A stretch of 64,000 nt of DNA from Anderseniella sp039978075 (GTDB lineage Bacteria; Pseudomonadota; Alphaproteobacteria; Rhizobiales; Aestuariivirgaceae): the NCBI GenBank assembly GCA_039978075.1, contig JBDWCA010000005.1, forward strand, positions 62,001-126,000. The letters run 5' to 3'. How positions within the stretch are numbered: position 1 is the stretch's first letter; the number at the start of each line of letters is the position of its first letter. Of the stretch, positions 25,632 through 34,089 are shown one piece after another. The position numbers and the translations under genes were made by a program. The notes under the pieces are model-generated. The model saw only the letters and a list, made by a program, of their open reading frames with translations, had not been told where the DNA came from and searched no databases.

Positions 25632-26057
25632 TTCTATTCTCCCCCCAAGGAAAAATGACGTTTTATAGACTGCGATACGACTGGTGACCTGATCTGTCCC
25701 AACGTAAAATCATCAGGTCATCGGTATAAAAACTCGTTTCCGATATATTGGTTGCATGTCAGTAATCTACATTCTTGCTCAACCTAACGTAGAGAGCAAT
25801 AAGCATTTTCAACTGTCTGTGGATGTATTGGCGTATATTTTTGCAAAAATTTTTCGGAAATACAAATTTTGAGCTTTGTAGAGACAAAAAATGAGACTTT
25901 TATATAACGTTATGTCAGATAACTACATTTTGGTTCAATAATGTCGTCGAGTTGTTATGTATCGTTATTGCAGGAATTGCGATGTGGGATACTTTTTTAG
26001 ATAATCTAAATACGCCAGCGTTACCACCATATAGCTCTGTATGGGAGAGATATGGTC
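25632..26057. promoter_or_regulatory. AT-rich divergent promoter region between SARP and PilZ genes
   Basis: These 426 bases are much richer in A and T than their surroundings and contain no convincing gene. They hold an imperfect direct repeat of about 34 bases, 25756-25790 and 25912-25944, both starting ATGTCAG and sharing CTACATT and TCAA..AA.GT blocks. The copies are 156 bases apart. They could bind a regulator shared by the two divergent genes. Confidence 0.5.
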
Positions 26058-26996
26058 ATGACTTTTTCAAAAACCGGCGACAACTCATTGATCGCACAGC
26101 ACTTGTTCAATGAACAGGATTTGAGTGAAGACCCCCCATTCGATTTCAGCTTTGCGACGTCGGGAACCGTGGCAACCGACCGGAGCCGGCCCAGTCAGCC
26201 CGTCGACAGTCATGAGCTCTCAAATGCAATCGGCAATGTGGCGGGTAACGCCTACCTGACGGCTGCAACAACGGACCTCGCGATGGCTGTCGACAAGGTC
26301 ATGGCCTCGCGGGATTTGTATGCAGATCTGCAGTTATACTTGCCAACAGAGGCCGGTGACCTGCGTAGACCCCTGACGACGCTCCTCAAAGTCGTTGATA
26401 AAGACTACGACCTGGGTGACATCATGCTTCTGCCTGCAAGAATGCAATTTGGCATGCGCATGGCCGCAAAACTTGCAGCCGACCCTAAAGACAGCAGAAT
26501 TTCAGGCGATGTCTTTGCGGATGCCTGGAAGCATATTGCAAGTGGCATGCTTGAGGCGACAGGCCTGTGTGATCACGTTCAGAAGAAGTGTGGAAAGCAA
26601 ATCTACGACCTGTCATTGCCCGCCGGACTGCTTAGCAATGTGCTGTCCGGCAAGCACCCCTGTCTGGATCGTGACGGCAGGTTGTCGGTTCCCAACTGGG
26701 CCGAGCGCAGAGGGTCGAAACGGTATCCGTGCCGGGTCGAGGTCAGTGTTGTATCGGAGCAGCAGACACAATCGGGGATAGTCAGAAACTTCTCCGCCGA
26801 GGGCCTTGGAATCACCGGTCTCAGTGGCTTCGAGGTCAATGAGAAGGTAACGGTGAAAAGACTGGTAGGGGATGATATCACGGGTCGAATCCAGCGAGCT
26901 GATGAGGATCTGACCGGTGTTGTAATGGACAAGGGCCTAATCTTCGACGATCCCTTTTACAACCTGATTTCAAAGAACAATCCATTGCCACAGTAA
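26058..26996 (+). CDS. PilZ-domain protein with an uncharacterised N-terminal region
   Basis: A 312-residue protein. The C-terminal third is a PilZ domain with the c-di-GMP motif pair: RGSKR (RxxxR) near residue 217, and NFSAEGLG ([D/N]xSxxG) about 28 residues later. The first 200 residues are mostly helical and not recognised. GGGAGA at 26043 favours the second ATG (26058) over the one six bases earlier. Transcription is divergent from the SARP gene, so a c-di-GMP input to the RiPP locus is possible but only inferred from position. Confidence 0.8.
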   Translation: MTFSKTGDNSLIAQHLFNEQDLSEDPPFDFSFATSGTVATDRSRPSQPVDSHELSNAIGNVAGNAYLTAATTDLAMAVDKVMASRDLYADLQLYLPTEAGDLRRPLTTLLKVVDKDYDLGDIMLLPARMQFGMRMAAKLAADPKDSRISGDVFADAWKHIASGMLEATGLCDHVQKKCGKQIYDLSLPAGLLSNVLSGKHPCLDRDGRLSVPNWAERRGSKRYPCRVEVSVVSEQQTQSGIVRNFSAEGLGITGLSGFEVNEKVTVKRLVGDDITGRIQRADEDLTGVVMDKGLIFDDPFYNLISKNNPLPQ

Positions 26997-27060
26997 CGGC
27001 GACGCATATTGGTGAAGCGCTTTTTTGCTGGTCACAGGTCGCCCCCAGTGGCAACAGCAC

Positions 27061-27139
27061 GGCAGGCAGCAGGTTTCCGCATCGACATTCATTCCCGCCC
27101 CAATAGGAATGAATGTCGCGCGCACCCCTGCTGCCTGCC
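27061..27139. repeat. Long two-tier inverted repeat
   Basis: An outer perfect 13-base pair of arms (27061-27073 and 27127-27139) encloses an inner perfect 13-base pair (27083-27095 and 27106-27118), with 8-9 base internal loops and a 10-base apical loop. It sits between convergent genes, so it may terminate both, but lacks a strong T-run; the two-tier form also resembles a REP-like or miniature mobile element. Confidence 0.7.
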
Positions 27140-27188
27140 ATTTTAATAGTGACCGAACCAATACCCAAAAAATGAAACTCAACAGATC

Positions 27189-27395
27189 CTAGAGCGCTTT
27201 CCGCCCCCAACTGATCTTTGACCAGAACACCTCGTGTACAAAATAACTCAGGAATCCGGTGATTGAGCCGGCGATGGCTATGCCGCTGCTGGCCGCAATT
27301 GAATTGGTGAACAGAAAACCGATCAATGTCATTGTGACAAACCCGGCAATCTGCCAGGTAGCGGATTTGGCGATTGTTCTGGTGGTGGTGTCCAT
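27189..27395 (-). CDS. DUF2061-like small membrane protein
   Basis: A 68-residue protein starting MDTTTRTIAKSATWQIAGF, with two transmembrane helices (about 12-30 and 35-52) and the C-terminal VHEVFWSKISWGRK motif characteristic of DUF2061. The family is widespread in proteobacteria and sometimes fused to sulfate assimilation kinases, but has no known function. AGGAGA lies just before the ATG at 27395; a longer in-frame start seven codons upstream is less likely. Confidence 0.83.
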   Translation of the reverse strand: MDTTTRTIAKSATWQIAGFVTMTLIGFLFTNSIAASSGIAIAGSITGFLSYFVHEVFWSKISWGRKAL

Positions 27396-27520
27396 TGCAG
27401 TTCTCCTGTTCAGCAACCGTATGTGGGGTTGTTGCTAACTCAGAAAACCGGACCTGGACATTGTGCACTTTCGCTGCATAATATCTGTTTTGGTGATTAT
27501 TTTCTGCATTACAGATTAAT

Positions 27521-28363
27521 ATGGACAAACGTGATCGATCAGAAGTTTTCAGGCTTCGCCTCCTGGAGGCGATGGCGCGAAACAATGTTTCGCGCAGTGC
27601 CCTGGCCAGGAAAACCGGCGTTGACCGATCGACTGTTGGTCAACTGCTCAAGGATGACTTGCCGCGCCTGCCCAATTCTCAACTGGCGGCAGATGCTGCA
27701 TCGGTGCTGGGTGTCAGTACCGACTGGCTGCTGGGGCTTACAAACCGTCCGGAGCGGCCCGGAGATATAGTTGCCGCCGCGATGGCCCTCAGTCCCGCTG
27801 AACGCCTATCTGCGGATGCACAACTCATGGAGTGGCACCGGGAGGCGGCAGGTTACAAGGTGCGTCATGTCCCGGCGACTCTGCCGGACATCCTGAAGAC
27901 GGAAAGCATGCTGGATTGGGAGTACTCCTCATTTGGTGGTCAACGCCTCGCTTTGGCGATCAATGCGATGCGTGGCCAACTGGATTGGCTGCAATCAGGT
28001 GTGTCCGACTATGAAATTGCCTTGCCGGTTCACGAACTGGAGGCTTGCGCGGCCGGAACTGCGTACTATGCAGGAGTCGATCAGGTTACCCGGCATGAGC
28101 AGTTGAATTTCATCGCAGACCTGTGCCACGAGATGTTTCCCAGACTGCGTCTGTTCATGTTTGATGCCCATAAGGTGTTCAGTGCGCCTGTCACCGTGTT
28201 TGGGCCGAACCTGGCGGTTATCTATGTTGGCCAGTGTTACCTGGCGTTTCGCGAAAGTCAGCGGGTTCGGTCGCTGACAGATCATTTTGACTGGCTCGTG
28301 CGGGAAGCAACGGTGGATGCCCGTGTAGCTCCTGACTACATACGATCCCTGATCGACAGATGA
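27521..28363 (+). CDS. XRE-family transcriptional regulator with unknown C-terminal domain
   Basis: A 280-residue regulator. Residues 10-75 form a helix-turn-helix of the Cro/C1 type (NNVSRSALARKTGVDRSTVGQ, then LAADAASVLGVSTDWLLGL). The remaining 200 residues are a soluble effector-type domain without recognised motif (DWEYSSFGGQRLALAINAMR, later EMFPRLRLFMFDAHK), perhaps ligand-binding. Proteins of this length with a similar C-terminus are seen in Rhodobacterales and Hyphomicrobiales. No linked target operon is evident; the next gene encodes an outer-membrane protein in the same direction, 266 bases on. Confidence 0.82.
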   Translation: MDKRDRSEVFRLRLLEAMARNNVSRSALARKTGVDRSTVGQLLKDDLPRLPNSQLAADAASVLGVSTDWLLGLTNRPERPGDIVAAAMALSPAERLSADAQLMEWHREAAGYKVRHVPATLPDILKTESMLDWEYSSFGGQRLALAINAMRGQLDWLQSGVSDYEIALPVHELEACAAGTAYYAGVDQVTRHEQLNFIADLCHEMFPRLRLFMFDAHKVFSAPVTVFGPNLAVIYVGQCYLAFRESQRVRSLTDHFDWLVREATVDARVAPDYIRSLIDR

Positions 28364-28629
28364 GCGAGCGTCCAATTGCGGTAGCAGCAGGATGCATAAT
28401 TCGGCTCCATCCCCGTCGCCCAATATGGTGTTTTTCAACTGTCTGCGTCTTGCTGAATGTTGCCGGTTTTTTGGAACGTTCGGATTAGGGCAAACAAGAT
28501 CATACTGTGGCCCAGATGCAACACTTTCAAAAAAAGCGTCGTGTGCGTCGTATCGGTTGTTGACTTGGGTACGTGAGGATGGCCTATCTGTGGGCGTAAG
28601 TTGAAGGCGGAATCGGCAGAGGCCACACC

Positions 28630-29562
28630 ATGAAAAAACTAATTGTATCTTCAGTTCTTGTTATGGCGTTGTTTGCGCCTGCAAACCAAGCAGTCGCGGC
28701 AGACTTTAACGCTGAGCAAGCCATTCAGGGGCTGGTCGTGTCAGGGGTAGTGGAAAGTTGGAACGGTTACACATTTCGTTCCGGGCCGGACGGCAACTAC
28801 AATCCAGACAAGGAAGACCACTTTTCATCGGGCATCGATGGTCGGCTCAGCCTTCCCCTTGGTGATAATCTGTCAATCCAGATGGACGGTAAAGTTGAAT
28901 ATACCGATGCCGCATTTGACAGCAGTGATGCAAACGATACCTTCCAGTATTCCTCGCAGCTGGGAACACATTTGACATACCGTGACCCGAACTCATTTGC
29001 GTTTGGTGCATTTGGCGCATTTGGGCTTGGCCAAGGCGATAACAGTCCTGTCGACGCCTATGCTGTGGGCGGTGAATTGCAGTTTTATCTGAACGACCTA
29101 ACGTTCTATCTGCAAGGTGGTTACATGGACTCTGACACAACCGCTTCCAACCCGCAGGACGGTTTTCACAATGCCCTGTTTGTTCGCGGTGTCGGGCGTT
29201 GGTACATCACCCCGGATTCGAGACTGCAAGCTGAATTTTCCTATGCGAACGGTGATCAGGACGGTATTGATGGCGATCGTTTGAACGACATGGATGTATT
29301 TGAATGGGGCGTGCGCTACGATATGCTTGTCAGCGGAATACCAATTGTTGGCGATACACAGTTCTTCGTTGGATATCGCGGCTTTGATGCAGACAATGGT
29401 CGATCTTTGTCCGATACCGGTGCTGTCACCGAACACACGATCATGGTTGGCACCAGTCATAGCTTTGGCGGTAGCAGCATGAAAGAAACCGAGCGGTTCG
29501 GCGCAGGTCTTGACCTGCCTAACTTCATGCGTTGGGCAAGCTCCGGCGTCTGGCTCGATTAA
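28630..29562 (+). CDS. Outer-membrane beta-barrel protein
   Basis: A 310-residue protein with a Sec signal (cleavage after QAVAA). The mature chain is made of alternating amphipathic strands with aromatic girdles (SIQMDGKVEYTD, GGELQFYLNDLTFYLQGGY, RGVGRWYITPDSRLQAEFSYANG, FFVGYRGFD), consistent with a 12-14 strand barrel. The family is not named with confidence; related annotations are outer membrane beta-barrel or hypothetical. It is followed by a terminator and stands alone. Role could be adhesion or diffusion. Confidence 0.75.
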   Translation: MKKLIVSSVLVMALFAPANQAVAADFNAEQAIQGLVVSGVVESWNGYTFRSGPDGNYNPDKEDHFSSGIDGRLSLPLGDNLSIQMDGKVEYTDAAFDSSDANDTFQYSSQLGTHLTYRDPNSFAFGAFGAFGLGQGDNSPVDAYAVGGELQFYLNDLTFYLQGGYMDSDTTASNPQDGFHNALFVRGVGRWYITPDSRLQAEFSYANGDQDGIDGDRLNDMDVFEWGVRYDMLVSGIPIVGDTQFFVGYRGFDADNGRSLSDTGAVTEHTIMVGTSHSFGGSSMKETERFGAGLDLPNFMRWASSGVWLD

Positions 29563-29587
29563 ATTATAGTATTCTGATGAATTACGA

Positions 29588-29615
29588 GGGCGTCGCAAAT
29601 TGCGGCGCCCTTTTT
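29588..29615 (+). terminator. Rho-independent terminator of the barrel-protein gene
   Basis: A GC-rich stem (GGGCG.CGCA with TGCG.CGCCC) closing on an AAT loop is followed by five T residues, 25 bases after the stop codon. Confidence 0.85.
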
Positions 29616-29836
29616 CATGACAGGATTGGGGCAGGCTTATCCGGGTTGTTTGCTTTTGCAGCACTGATTTCGATTCCAGTGGCACCGTAGCGAGCTGTAC
29701 TTAAGCAAGTGGTCAGTTGGCTCGCCTGACTGCCGGTGGCATCGAAGGTCACAACGATAGACTGGCTCGATAGCCCGGGAGAAGACACCTACCGAACCAG
29801 GCCGGATTGTAGTTCAACTCCTGACCAGAGTTGCAT

Positions 29837-29872
29837 AAGAGCCGGATGCTGACAGCATCCGGCTCTTGTTTT
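29837..29872. terminator. Terminator-like perfect 14-bp hairpin
   Basis: Arms 29837-29850 and 29854-29867 pair perfectly around a GAC loop and are followed by GTTTT on the plus strand. It separates the barrel-protein unit from the giant minus-strand gene. The rest of 29563-29917 (355 bases) shows no gene. Confidence 0.75.
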
Positions 29873-29917
29873 GGTCAACCGGGGTGGTCGCGACGTGGCG
29901 TCGTGCCATTGCGCTTT

Positions 29918-32900
29918 CTAGTGGCGGTTCCGGCCAGGCCGGTTCCGGTGCCGGTTGCGTTTGGGCGCAGAGATCCGGCGGCAATTTGGCTTACGTCCCA
30001 CGAAGCCTGGCTTGCACTTCCTCGATGAGCGGACCTTCGGGGTGACGCAGCGCTTGCCATTCCACTTCCTGTGCCCGGGGCAAACGCATGTCTTGCCGTT
30101 CCAGCGCGCCGGGCGGCGGCACTTGGACACCTGCTTGCGCACCTTCTTGGCGCACCAGATCGCAGCGCTGTCGCGGCCGGTACGATAGCTTTTCCAGCCT
30201 TTCGGAATGCGGTGCTTCGATACGACCTGTTTCCAGGTTTTGCGGCATTTCAGTGTAGGCTTGTCAGCCGGTTTGCCGCACCACAGTGCGCGACCTGCCT
30301 GCCGAACCCGCCGAACGGTCCAACCCTTGTGACGCAGTTTGCGAACGCGCGATGCAGATACCTTCTTCAGACCGCGTGGGCAGGTACTGACGTTGGGTTG
30401 GCAACGGCCATGCACCGGAGAAAAGCCTGGGCGGCATTTGTCTGACGGCGGCTTGACGGTGCCGGGACCCGGCGCCGGCGTGTTATCAAGTGAGGGCCGT
30501 TCGCAGAAACTCGGCGGCAGTGTCGCGGTAGCATGAGCCTTGTCGTCACTCATGTCGGTATTCTTGTTCGGAATGCCGGCAGGCGCGATGATCTTGACCT
30601 GGTTGGTGACCCGGCATTTCAGCCGTCTCGCCACCGATGCAGGACCGGACAGGCTGACATAGAACGACTTGACCGAACCAGCCGCAGTCAGGGCAATCGC
30701 AGAATCAGACTGGCACACGGATCCCGTGCAGGACAGGCCCGAAGACAGTGGCGTCAACACGGCGCCGGCGGGGAACTGCTCGCGGAACCTGATAACGTCA
30801 TTGAAGCTGCCGGGACCGGTATTGGTCACCTTGATCTGCCAGTTGACACACCAGCGGTTGCCGCCGGTGTTCTGGCAACTTTCACCAGCCTGTTTTTCAA
30901 TCTTGAGATTGGTCTGCAGGGGCCGCGGTTCCTTTTCGAGATCCTGACCGCACATATCCTCAGGAATTTGCGCAACGGCCTTGGATTTGTCATCCGACGG
31001 GTCGCTGTTCAGCAGCGAACCACCCGGTGCCTCGAGTATGCGTGCACGGTTTATGACGCGGCAGTTTTTGTTGCGAACAACCTGCTTGGGAACTTTCATC
31101 CACGTCAACAGGGTGACCGTGTCACCGGGCGCCAGGTTGGCTACGCCGTATTCACAGCGGTAACCATTGCCGGCTCCAGGTGCGCAGCTCCAGGGTGTTA
31201 TGCCGAACTGAACCGAAGTGGCACCTGCCTGCGGTCTGTCGCGCACGACCAGAGGCGCGTTGTAAGGGTTGGGACCCGTGTTCTTAACAGTGATCAGGTA
31301 CGAACACAGGACGTTCAACTGATCGTCTCCGCACGACAACAGTTTCTTTTTCAGAGACAGGTTGGTGGGCTTTGGCGGCGGATCTTTCTTTCCGCAATTG
31401 TCGCCTGGAACTTTCGCAACTGCCGTACCACGGTCGTCCTGCGGGTTGGTGTTCCACCGCGACCCGCCGGGTGCCCGAAGGATTTTCGCCACGTTCTTCA
31501 GGCGGCACCTCGCGAAACTGGCAGGCACCTTTGCGATCGCCGTGAGTGACACGCTGGCGCCCTTGGGCAGCACCACGTTTGGCCGCCGGCAGCGGTAATC
31601 TGCTGCACCAACCGTCCAGCAGTTCCATGACGAACTGAAGTTCAGTGTGGCTCCACCTGGATTTACAAGGTGTTCGGATATCCGGATCGGGCCGACATAA
31701 GTGTCAGGTCCGGTGTTCCTGATCTTGATCTTGTAGCGGCATTTCCAGCCGGTTGCGATGGCCTTGCACTTCTTGAACACCGCCTGTTTGGTCAGCTTCA
31801 GATTGGCGCTGAACGCGGTCTCCGGCGGAGGGAACTCCGGCGGCAGGTCTGGCGGGACCTCGTCAAGGGGAGGATCAAAACCGGCGACTGGCCAGCTCTC
31901 GGCGTCTGGAGATGCAAGCAGATCGTTGTCCGATTGCGGGATTTGGCCGTCGCCTGACTGCCAGATCTCCACGTCGCCCATGTGTCCGCTTTTTTCCGGG
32001 TCACCAAATTTGCCATCATAGTCAATGAAGTAAGACTGGTTTGGCGGCGTGTTAAGCGGGCGGAGCAGGGAGACGTCATTGCCCTGCAGGCCGTGAACGT
32101 CCGGTTGCAGTTGCGCTGAGGCTGTATCTGATCCGCCGGACAGCAACTGGTCGCCTGTGGCCCACAGCGTGGCATCTGGGCTGCCGTGTTGCAAAGCGCC
32201 GGATTGATCATGCTGATAGCCCAGTGCGATGCCGCCGTTGGACTGGTTGTGTATGCCGGATGTGCCGATGGCATAACCGTCTTCGTCTTTCGTCCAGACC
32301 GGGGCGTCGTTGTTGCCGGTTGGGCTGTATCTGACGATTGCCGATGTTCCAGGCTCGGCAAAGCTCGACGGCTCGTCACTGGCGCGCTGCTCACCGCGTT
32401 GAGCCAGGTAAAGTCGGCCCGACTTATCGAACAACATGTCGGTGACCGGGCCGGTGCCGGGCAGGTCCGCGACAACCAGCTCAAGCCGGGCATCACTGGA
32501 AAAGCTGCCATCTTCGCCAAGACCGACCGACCAGATCTGCGGCCCGTCGGCAACGGCGTAATACAGCCTGCCCTGGTGTTGTGCCATGCCGGCAATCCGG
32601 CGGTGCTTCTGGGTATGGCCCCAGGTCGCAGGATCTGCGCCATTGAATGCAGAACTGCTGATGTCAGCGGTCCTGCCGTCGTCCTCGATTACGGCAAGGC
32701 CGGCAGCAGACCGACCGTCAGTTCCGTGATTGAAACTGTCGATGATCGTGCCGTCCAGCCCGATACGGTAAATCAGGCCGGTATCGAGATCCGAGACCAA
32801 AAACTGACGCTGCACCTTGTCGAAGACAATGTCGCCGACACCGGCTCCGCTGTTGTTTGGCAGTGTGGCGAAAAGTGTGACCTCTCCGGTTGTGCCATTG

Positions 32901-33415
32901 ACGCGCCAGATCGAACCGGGATTGCCGTTCGGACCAAACTGACCGGGCATCCACTGTGCGTCCGGATGGCCTATTTTCACCCGGTCAGCCTTACCGTCGC
33001 CATTGCGGTCGGGAACGACGATTTCAAGACCGAAATAGGATGTAGAACCCAGGTAAATGTCGGGGACTGCCTGATCCTGTCCGTCATCAAGCGCAATTGC
33101 AAACACCTGGCCAACCTGACCGGCGGTAATGCGGTGCTTGATGGCAGCGTCTGAAAGCGAACCCCGGGGGCCTTGTGCAAAATTCCGCAGCGAGAGAACC
33201 TGAGCGGACGGACCGTCAAGATCAATAATACGGTCTTGCTGCGAACCGCCGTGTCCGGAAAACCCGGTGACAATGGAATCGCCCGGGACCAGCATGCTTT
33301 CTGTATCCGAAGCACTTCGGGCATGGCCGGAATTGAGGGTGATGGCCGCGGTGGCAGCCAGCGCAAACGCGCATAGTGTGTTTGTGGAACTGGTTCCGTA
33401 AAGTTTGTCTAACAT
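29918..33415 (-). CDS. Giant secreted protein with DUF11-like repeats and Cys/Arg-rich tail
   Basis: A 1165-residue exported protein. A signal peptide (about 1-35) leads to a beta-propeller-like region to about 480 (FGLEIVVPDRNGDGKADRVK, DLDTGLIYRIGLDG, LYLAQRGEQ), then three DUF11-like domains of about 125 residues, each with a NTGP motif and several cysteines. The tail from about 1000 is very basic with repeated short Cys motifs (CVCPGHRKWNGKRCV, CKPGFVGRKPNCR). AGGAGA supports the ATG at 33415. It lies divergent from an ECF-sigma/subtilase operon whose subtilase has a similar basic Cys-containing segment, so the two may act together at the cell surface. Confidence 0.8.
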   Translation of the reverse strand: MLDKLYGTSSTNTLCAFALAATAAITLNSGHARSASDTESMLVPGDSIVTGFSGHGGSQQDRIIDLDGPSAQVLSLRNFAQGPRGSLSDAAIKHRITAGQVGQVFAIALDDGQDQAVPDIYLGSTSYFGLEIVVPDRNGDGKADRVKIGHPDAQWMPGQFGPNGNPGSIWRVNGTTGEVTLFATLPNNSGAGVGDIVFDKVQRQFLVSDLDTGLIYRIGLDGTIIDSFNHGTDGRSAAGLAVIEDDGRTADISSSAFNGADPATWGHTQKHRRIAGMAQHQGRLYYAVADGPQIWSVGLGEDGSFSSDARLELVVADLPGTGPVTDMLFDKSGRLYLAQRGEQRASDEPSSFAEPGTSAIVRYSPTGNNDAPVWTKDEDGYAIGTSGIHNQSNGGIALGYQHDQSGALQHGSPDATLWATGDQLLSGGSDTASAQLQPDVHGLQGNDVSLLRPLNTPPNQSYFIDYDGKFGDPEKSGHMGDVEIWQSGDGQIPQSDNDLLASPDAESWPVAGFDPPLDEVPPDLPPEFPPPETAFSANLKLTKQAVFKKCKAIATGWKCRYKIKIRNTGPDTYVGPIRISEHLVNPGGATLNFSSSWNCWTVGAADYRCRRPNVVLPKGASVSLTAIAKVPASFARCRLKNVAKILRAPGGSRWNTNPQDDRGTAVAKVPGDNCGKKDPPPKPTNLSLKKKLLSCGDDQLNVLCSYLITVKNTGPNPYNAPLVVRDRPQAGATSVQFGITPWSCAPGAGNGYRCEYGVANLAPGDTVTLLTWMKVPKQVVRNKNCRVINRARILEAPGGSLLNSDPSDDKSKAVAQIPEDMCGQDLEKEPRPLQTNLKIEKQAGESCQNTGGNRWCVNWQIKVTNTGPGSFNDVIRFREQFPAGAVLTPLSSGLSCTGSVCQSDSAIALTAAGSVKSFYVSLSGPASVARRLKCRVTNQVKIIAPAGIPNKNTDMSDDKAHATATLPPSFCERPSLDNTPAPGPGTVKPPSDKCRPGFSPVHGRCQPNVSTCPRGLKKVSASRVRKLRHKGWTVRRVRQAGRALWCGKPADKPTLKCRKTWKQVVSKHRIPKGWKSYRTGRDSAAIWCAKKVRKQVSKCRRPARWNGKTCVCPGHRKWNGKRCVTPKVRSSRKCKPGFVGRKPNCRRISAPKRNRHRNRPGRNRH

Positions 33416-33918
33416 TGGTGATCTCCTGCCGGTGTGCCGGCTGTTGAGAGTGAATTTTCGCGAAGGTCTGCTCCGCGTTCTTGTCACCTTGTTAGTCACG
33501 CCGGGGCGCAATCCGGTTGTGGGTTATTTTTGTTTGCCGCCTGCACAGATTGCGGCTGATGCATCTTTTGACGGCTGAACCGCAATTGCAGGTCAGATGT
33601 TCATCATTCCAAATTACAATTTAAAACAATTAGTTACATGGCCTGCCAGCAAGCGGGACGATCCTGGCCGAGGGTCAGTTGTGCAAATTCTCACAGATCG
33701 GATGCCGCCGCCGCGATATGAAGGTCTCCAACTGGAAACGAGAGTGCGCGCCTTTCACCGGCTGGTTTGATCAAAGGCAGGTCCAGTTGGATGAGCGCAC
33801 CGACAGGCACAACCAATTTTCGCGTGATGTGACTAACGTTACATGGACCCGCGATCTCTGACGCAGTGACTTACCTAAACGGGAGGACGGAAAAGCCAGG
33901 ACGTAAAGGAGTATTGTT
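33416..33918. other. Divergent promoter region between giant protein and ECF operon
   Basis: 503 bases without a convincing gene. It carries the word GTGACTAAC on the minus strand at 33491-33499, 75 bases before the giant gene, and on the plus strand at 33829-33837, 81 bases before the first small gene. Each is followed after 12-13 bases by CGCG, which gives the shape of an ECF-type promoter pair. Confidence 0.5.
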
Positions 33919-34089
33919 ATGGGCATCAACAAGAACGGATCGAGCAACGCAGCCGTTGTCGCTCCCGCTTCGTTGGTGCCTGTACGGCCTTCGCGGGGCA
34001 AGGGATTGCCGGGCCCGCAAATTCACCGGCTGACCGCAACGGTTGACGGGGTACGAAAATCCGGATGGAGGCGGCATGAGCACATTTGA
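33919..34089 (+). CDS. Small 56-residue protein leading the ECF sigma operon
   Basis: A short frame with a strong AAAGGAG ribosome site seven bases before its ATG. It encodes MGINKNGSSNAAVVAPASLV followed by a basic, proline-containing segment and ends in RRHEHI. Its 3' end overlaps the sigma-factor start by 14 bases, so it may serve as a leader cistron for coupled translation. No family recognised; it might be only a translated leader. Confidence 0.5.
   Translation: MGINKNGSSNAAVVAPASLVPVRPSRGKGLPGPQIHRLTATVDGVRKSGWRRHEHI

Noticed and set aside
30533..31549. Plus-strand open frames of 338 and 322 codons (30533-31549, 32186-33154) inside the giant secreted protein gene
   Set aside because: The minus-strand protein has a signal peptide, repeated domains and a ribosome site; the plus frames look like random translation.
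33679..33861. 60-codon plus-strand frame between the giant protein and ECF operon
   Set aside because: It runs through the candidate ECF promoter element and has no ribosome site or recognisable character.
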